This document shows positions 60,338-64,000 of a DNA stretch of 64,000 nucleotides, piece after piece. Each line of letters starts with the position of its first letter. Within the stretch, counting starts at the first letter, position 1. The notes beneath the pieces are model-generated. The model was not told the origin of the DNA. It searched no databases and saw only the letters and a program-made list of their open reading frames with translations. Position numbers and translations under genes: made by a program. This DNA is from Glutamicibacter sp. PS (GTDB lineage Bacteria; Actinomycetota; Actinomycetes; Actinomycetales; Micrococcaceae): positions 2,173,610-2,237,609 of the forward strand of contig JANCMB010000001.1 of assembly GCA_031317595.1 (NCBI GenBank). The letters run 5' to 3'.

Positions 60338-61309
60338 ATGCGAATTGCGATCCTCGACGATTACCAGAATGTTTCCTCCAGCATTGTGGACTGGCATGAA
60401 CTGGCCCATGAGCTCAACGCCGAGGTCACCGTTTTCACCGACTACCTAGGGGAGGAAGACGAGGCCGTATGCGCCGCGCTGCAGCCCTTCGAGGTGATTG
60501 TCGCGATGCGCGAACGTACACCGTTCACCCGCGCCCGCATCGAGCGCCTCGACCGGCTAAAACTTCTGGTCAGCACCGGCAGACGCAATTCCTCCATTGA
60601 CCTCGGGGCGGCAGCCCTACGCGGTATCACGGTCTGCAGCACCGGCTACCTACCCTCCGATGCCGCCGAACATACCTGGGCGCTGATACTCGCCGCGGTG
60701 CGAAGGCTGGACGTCGAACTGTTCTCCGCGGCTCGGCCGCGCCCCGAAGGCGCACCGTGGCAGTCCACTCTCGGCCTTGGATTGTCGGGGAAAACCCTCG
60801 GCATACTGGGGCTGGGAACGCTCGGCGCACGGGTTGCGGCGGTTGGTAAAGCCTTCGGCATGCGGGTGATCGCCTACAGTCAAAATTTGACCAAGGAGAG
60901 GGCAAACGAGGTCGGTGTGGAGCTGGTCTCCGAAACCGAGCTCTACGCCACCAGCGACGTACTGAGCATTCATCTCAAGCTCTCCGAGAGGAGCCGCGGT
61001 GTCGTCGGGGCCAAACAGCTTTCGTGGATGAAGCCCGACGCGATTTTGGTTAACACTTCTCGAGCTGCCATCGTTGACACCGCCGCGTTGCTTGAGGCGC
61101 TGGATAACGGGTTGCTGCAGGCTGCCGCCGTAGACGTATTCGATAGCGAACCGCTACCCGCCGCGGACCGGCTTTCTTCCACCCGCGGTCTCATCGCCAC
61201 CCCGCACATCGGTTACGTCACGGCGGAGCAGTACGAGATCTTCTACACCGACGCCGCCGAGGATATTCGCGCCTGGGCTCAGGGCGCACCTATCCGCGTT
61301 ATGCAATAG
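60338..61309 (+). CDS. D-2-hydroxyacid dehydrogenase
   Basis: A 323-residue NAD(P)-dependent dehydrogenase of the D-isomer family. The nucleotide fold is GILGLGTLGARVA, followed by VLSIHLKLSERSRG, LVNTSRAAIVD with the catalytic Arg, the Glu in AVDVFDSEPLP, and the His in LIATPHIGYVT. The substrate is unknown. Confidence 0.9.
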   Translation: MRIAILDDYQNVSSSIVDWHELAHELNAEVTVFTDYLGEEDEAVCAALQPFEVIVAMRERTPFTRARIERLDRLKLLVSTGRRNSSIDLGAAALRGITVCSTGYLPSDAAEHTWALILAAVRRLDVELFSAARPRPEGAPWQSTLGLGLSGKTLGILGLGTLGARVAAVGKAFGMRVIAYSQNLTKERANEVGVELVSETELYATSDVLSIHLKLSERSRGVVGAKQLSWMKPDAILVNTSRAAIVDTAALLEALDNGLLQAAAVDVFDSEPLPAADRLSSTRGLIATPHIGYVTAEQYEIFYTDAAEDIRAWAQGAPIRVMQ

Positions 61310-61346
61310 ATGGCGGCCGCGATCGAGTGACGCCGCGGTCACCCAT

Positions 61347-62279
61347 TTAGGCGCTAAGACGCGCCGAGCGCATACCATCGATGATCCGGGTCCAGTTATC
61401 GCCCCCGTGCCCGTGAGCGATCGCGTGTCGGTAGTGTGCCTGTACGGCGCGTGGTAGCGCCGATTCGATGCCAGCGGCCTCACTGGCGGCCACCAGATGA
61501 TCAGCGGTCGCACCCATCATAGTCACGGTGCTCAGGTGTCCGGGATGCTCCCCTGCGTCGATCTGCGCGCCGATATTTCCCCCACCGGCAAGCATCGCGG
61601 GGATATCGCGCAGGGTAGTCATCAGCTCGTCAATCGCCGCGCTGGCGCTGATCCCAGCGGTGTCTAGGAGCGCCGTGGCATGCATCAACGCTGACAAACT
61701 CGTCAAAAACAGGTCGAGATGAGCTTGGTACATCAATTGCGCGAGCCCAGCGTCGGCCCCCAGATACCGCGGCTGCCCCAGGGAGGCAAGTGCCGGACGG
61801 TGCCTCGTGAAGTGCTCGAATGCGCCACTGTAGTACACATAGGAGGCCTCCGTGCCCACCATCGGGGCGGGCACCATGATGCCGCCGGTAACGAAATGGG
61901 CCCCCTGCGCCGCTGCCCACGTCTCGGCCCGGCGGGCCTGTTCGGGAGTATCGGAACTGAGGTTCACGATCGTAGAGCCTGCTAATTCGGCTGTGGCGTC
62001 CTGCAATACGTCATACATTGCTCGGTAGTCGGTCAGGCTAAGGATCACGAGGTCGCTGGCTGCTACCGCTGCTGCGGTGGAATCGGCCAGTGTTGCCCCT
62101 TCGGCGACTACGCCTCGCGCTCGGTGCGCACTACGGTTCCAGACCGTCACCCGATGTCCGGCGGCCAGAAGCGTTCGGACCATGGCCTGACCCATGGGCC
62201 CTAGGCCGATGACGCTCACATCGATCGGGTGTGCGCTGTTGGCATTGAGAGGCTTTTGCTGTTCGGTTGATTGCTCCAT
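61347..62279 (-). CDS. Imine-reductase-like NADP-dependent oxidoreductase
   Basis: A 310-residue enzyme of the beta-hydroxyacid dehydrogenase superfamily. The dinucleotide fold is VSVIGLGPMGQAM. GAHFVTGGIMVPAPMVGTEASYVYYSG fits the imine-reductase subgroup better than 3-hydroxyisobutyrate dehydrogenases, whose catalytic Lys motif (GxxGAxxG...K) is not seen. Imine reductases reduce cyclic imines with NADPH in vitro; natural substrates are mostly unknown. Divergent from an HxlR regulator 90 bp away. Confidence 0.82.
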   Translation of the reverse strand: MEQSTEQQKPLNANSAHPIDVSVIGLGPMGQAMVRTLLAAGHRVTVWNRSAHRARGVVAEGATLADSTAAAVAASDLVILSLTDYRAMYDVLQDATAELAGSTIVNLSSDTPEQARRAETWAAAQGAHFVTGGIMVPAPMVGTEASYVYYSGAFEHFTRHRPALASLGQPRYLGADAGLAQLMYQAHLDLFLTSLSALMHATALLDTAGISASAAIDELMTTLRDIPAMLAGGGNIGAQIDAGEHPGHLSTVTMMGATADHLVAASEAAGIESALPRAVQAHYRHAIAHGHGGDNWTRIIDGMRSARLSA

Positions 62280-62369
62280 ACCTCTATGGTGTGAAAGACG
62301 GTAGCATTCCGGAAGTACACACTATTTACTGCGGTACTTACCTTTTGGTTAGCCATGGAGGAAATCAGC
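62280..62369. promoter_or_regulatory. Divergent control region of imine reductase and HxlR genes
   Basis: 90 bp between the two start codons. It contains the inverted arms AAGTAC and GTACTT separated by 15 bp, a possible HxlR operator, and AT-rich segments on both sides. CACCAT and TAGAGG near the reductase start do not give a clear -10 box. Confidence 0.4.
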
Positions 62370-62744
62370 ATGAGCTCGGAACGGGTCGGCCCTTACATCT
62401 GCGGTATCGACGCCGCCCTCGACGTGGTCAGCGGCAAATGGAAGGGCTTAGTGCTCTGGGAGCTACAGGCTCATGGAATCCGACGGTTTGCAGAACTTCG
62501 GCGCGCGCTACCTGGAGTCAGCGAGAAAATGCTGACCCAACACCTGCGTCAGATGGAAGAGGATGGGCTCATCAACCGCAATGTCTACGCCGAGGTTCCT
62601 CCGCGCGTGGAATATTCGCTGACCGAAGCCGGATCTTCGCTCAACGACGCGTTGGGCCCATTGGGTGAATGGGGTCGGACCCGAATTCAGCGAGAAGAAT
62701 TGCACGTGGTTCCAGTACCGGACGCTGCAACATCACGGTCTTAA
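62370..62744 (+). CDS. HxlR family transcriptional regulator
   Basis: A 124-residue winged-helix regulator. YICGIDAALDVVSGKWKGLVLWEL and FAELRRALPGVSEKMLTQHLRQMEEDGLINR are typical, with a Cys at the usual N-terminal redox position. ATG 62370 has GGAGG 8 nt upstream; an ATG five codons before has none. It probably controls the divergent imine-reductase-like gene. Confidence 0.9.
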   Translation: MSSERVGPYICGIDAALDVVSGKWKGLVLWELQAHGIRRFAELRRALPGVSEKMLTQHLRQMEEDGLINRNVYAEVPPRVEYSLTEAGSSLNDALGPLGEWGRTRIQREELHVVPVPDAATSRS

Positions 62745-62766
62745 CCCAACTATGGGCGACGGCTTG

Positions 62767-63480
62767 TTAGCGGGTACGCCTCTGCTCTGGCCCGGTCAAG
62801 CTGGCTGGACGCGGCACGTAATTGAAGTGCAGAATGGCCACCACTGCGGCCCACCCCACACCGATCGTCAGGCCCACCACCACGTCTGAAACCCAGTGGT
62901 GGCCTAGGTAGATCCGCGAAAGTCCCATACAGACGACGAAAATCCCGGCTCCAATGCCGATCCACCTGGCGTAGCGACGCCAGCCTAGGACAATCGCCAA
63001 GTAGGCAGAGATACCGATCAGTGCCGCAGCGTTGAGGGTGTGTCCACTGGGGAAGGAGAAGGTCTCTGGCGGAGCAACTCCACCGGGTACGCCGCCGGGG
63101 CGAACCACAAGCAATTGGGCCTTGAGCACGATGGTGCAAAGCACCGACCCCAGCGACGTCACCACGGTGGTGGCCAATGGCCACAGGTTCCGTTGCCACC
63201 AGCACAGTGCCACGGTGATAAGGGCCATGGTTAGGGTCATGCCGGGTGTTGAGCCCCAGTAATGGAATAACGTGGCGAGCCAATGTGCCCACGGAACCTG
63301 ATGTACCAGTACCCACTGATAGACCGGTTCGTCGATGGCCTGGTTCCAACCACCGGCCCGCAGGGATACCAGCACCCGCCGGGTGAAGAACACCATCACC
63401 ACCACGATGCCGAAGACTATCCAGAGTAGCTTTGCAGCTACAGATCGCGAGCCAGAAGGGTACTGTCGAGGCAAACGCAT
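62767..63480 (-). CDS. PAP2-family membrane phosphatase
   Basis: A 237-residue type 2 phosphatidic acid phosphatase-like protein with about six membrane helices. The active site motifs are KAQLLVVRPG (variant of KxxxxxxRP), FSFPSGHTLNA (PSGH) and GLSRIYLGHHWVSDVVVG (SRxxxxxHxxxD). It probably dephosphorylates a lipid phosphate or undecaprenyl diphosphate outside the membrane. ATG 63480 has TAGGAT 7 nt upstream. Confidence 0.92.
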   Translation of the reverse strand: MRLPRQYPSGSRSVAAKLLWIVFGIVVVMVFFTRRVLVSLRAGGWNQAIDEPVYQWVLVHQVPWAHWLATLFHYWGSTPGMTLTMALITVALCWWQRNLWPLATTVVTSLGSVLCTIVLKAQLLVVRPGGVPGGVAPPETFSFPSGHTLNAAALIGISAYLAIVLGWRRYARWIGIGAGIFVVCMGLSRIYLGHHWVSDVVVGLTIGVGWAAVVAILHFNYVPRPASLTGPEQRRTR

Positions 63481-63487
63481 GCCTTCA

Positions 63488-63493
63488 ATCCTA
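63488..63493 (-). promoter_or_regulatory. -10 box of leaderless PAP2 promoter
   Basis: TAGGAT on the minus strand, 7 nt before ATG 63480; it lies at the 3' end region of the upstream small gene. Confidence 0.5.
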
Positions 63494-63495
63494 AT

Positions 63496-63708
63496 TCAGG
63501 CCTTATGCGAGAGATCGATGATCCACTGTGGGGTTTGCCTCCCCATCCTCTGATCCGCTTTAACCCGCAGTCGGGCGGCCATCGCCTGCTGTTCGGTCGT
63601 TATCGGGTCGGCTTCGCCCGCATCGATACGTTTTTTCAGGTCGCTGCTGGGTTGGTAGTTCGGCGGTTGGACGTGCTCGCCGGCATCCTCATTCGGTTTG
63701 GAACTCAT
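63496..63708 (-). CDS. Small soluble protein, unknown function
   Basis: A 70-residue hydrophilic protein (MSSKPNEDAGEHVQPP to TPQWIIDLSHKA). No family recognised. ATG 63708 has GGAGG about 8 nt upstream, better supported than a start 18 codons earlier. It overlaps the end of the upstream gene by 20 nt and so is part of the same transcript. Confidence 0.6.
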   Translation of the reverse strand: MSSKPNEDAGEHVQPPNYQPSSDLKKRIDAGEADPITTEQQAMAARLRVKADQRMGRQTPQWIIDLSHKA

Positions 63709-64000
63709 TGCGCTCACCTCCTGCCGTTGTTCCGGCATACAGCGCGCTGGTGACCCCGGCAATGATGTCCGCCTCGGTATCGGTGGCGGTGTCCACCAAC
63801 GCCATGAGGGCTCTTAAGCCAGCGTCGCGTTCGTGACTGTGGATTGAAATAGCGCGGTTTAGCGCCCATTCGGCGCGTTCCCACCACTCGGCACGCTGGG
63901 CGGCTCTGCGTTGTTCCCGCGCTACATGGCGCGAAGCGAAAAACGCGACGATGGCGGCGAGAACGGCGGCCAGTCCACCCACCGCGGGGCTGACCCAGAA
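63689..64000 (-). CDS. Membrane-anchored protein, cut by the window edge
   Basis: The frame is open to the right edge, so the start is not visible. The visible 103 or so residues contain one hydrophobic segment (VGGLAAVLAAIVAFFA) and then a basic and Trp/Glu-rich helix (REQRRAAQRAEWWERAEWALNRAI), followed by a helical tail. An internal start after WVSPAV is possible. Family not recognised. Confidence 0.55.
   Translation of the reverse strand, partial: FWVSPAVGGLAAVLAAIVAFFASRHVAREQRRAAQRAEWWERAEWALNRAISIHSHERDAGLRALMALVDTATDTEADIIAGVTSALYAGTTAGGERNEFQTE

Overview
The window looks like chromosomal DNA of a high-GC Gram-positive bacterium, most likely order Micrococcales and probably family Micrococcaceae (inference). 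Supporting markers are the block lpqE-carD-ispDF-cysS-rlmB, a SenX3/RegX3/PhoU phosphate-signalling cluster, GTP-dependent PEP carboxykinase, DUF4193 and DUF2516 proteins, an NsrR/flavohaemoglobin pair, and many leaderless genes whose -10 box sits 6-8 nt before the start codon. No plasmid, prophage or CRISPR array was seen.

Layout. 1-360 is a minus-strand rRNA promoter and leader whose 16S gene would lie off the left edge. tRNA-Glu, -Gln and -Pro follow, then a GlcD-type FAD oxidase. 2.8-4.6 kb has no convincing gene but carries a second rRNA promoter and leader that runs straight into what looks like the last bases of a 5S gene and a hairpin: an rRNA operon scar or an assembly collapse. 4.6-9.9 kb is the rlmB-cysS-ispDF-carD/lpqE block. 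10-12.8 kb is regX3-senX3 and phoU. 13-22 kb has a large unknown membrane protein, DUF4193, gpmA, DUF2516, a trans-sulfuration enzyme, tmk-holB and a secreted tripeptidyl-aminopeptidase-like lipoprotein. 22-29 kb has tRNA-Thr, two oxidoreductases, tRNA-Ser(TGA), an FAD/NAD(P) protein, a prolyl oligopeptidase and tRNA-Ser(GCT), whose 3' end is duplicated around a 0.6-kb transposon-like insertion.

30-42 kb holds a repeat-containing membrane-anchored protein, a RecQ helicase with a phosphoribosyltransferase-like tail, phosphomannomutase, nsrR-hmp with a visible operator, a hydrolase/PadR pair, a Bcr-type exporter and pckG. 42-44 kb has an MFS gene bracketed by two identical tRNA-Arg(ACG) genes. 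44-50 kb has an ExeM/NucH nuclease and a self-regulated operon (38-bp palindrome, pseudo-ABC ATPase, YhgE/Pip protein, TetR). 50-54 kb has SixA, an orphan winged-helix regulator and a divergent two-component system. 54-64 kb holds upp, tadA, tRNA-Ser(CGA), fhs, DUF1653, yaeQ, a lipoprotein, a 2-hydroxyacid dehydrogenase, an imine-reductase-like enzyme with a divergent HxlR regulator, a PAP2 phosphatase, and a gene cut by the right edge.

Most genes are housekeeping. The least ordinary parts are the rRNA scar, the tRNA-Ser insertion, the tRNA-Arg-flanked transporter, the pseudo-ATPase/YhgE/TetR operon, the receiver-less winged-helix regulator, and several conserved-looking proteins of unknown role.
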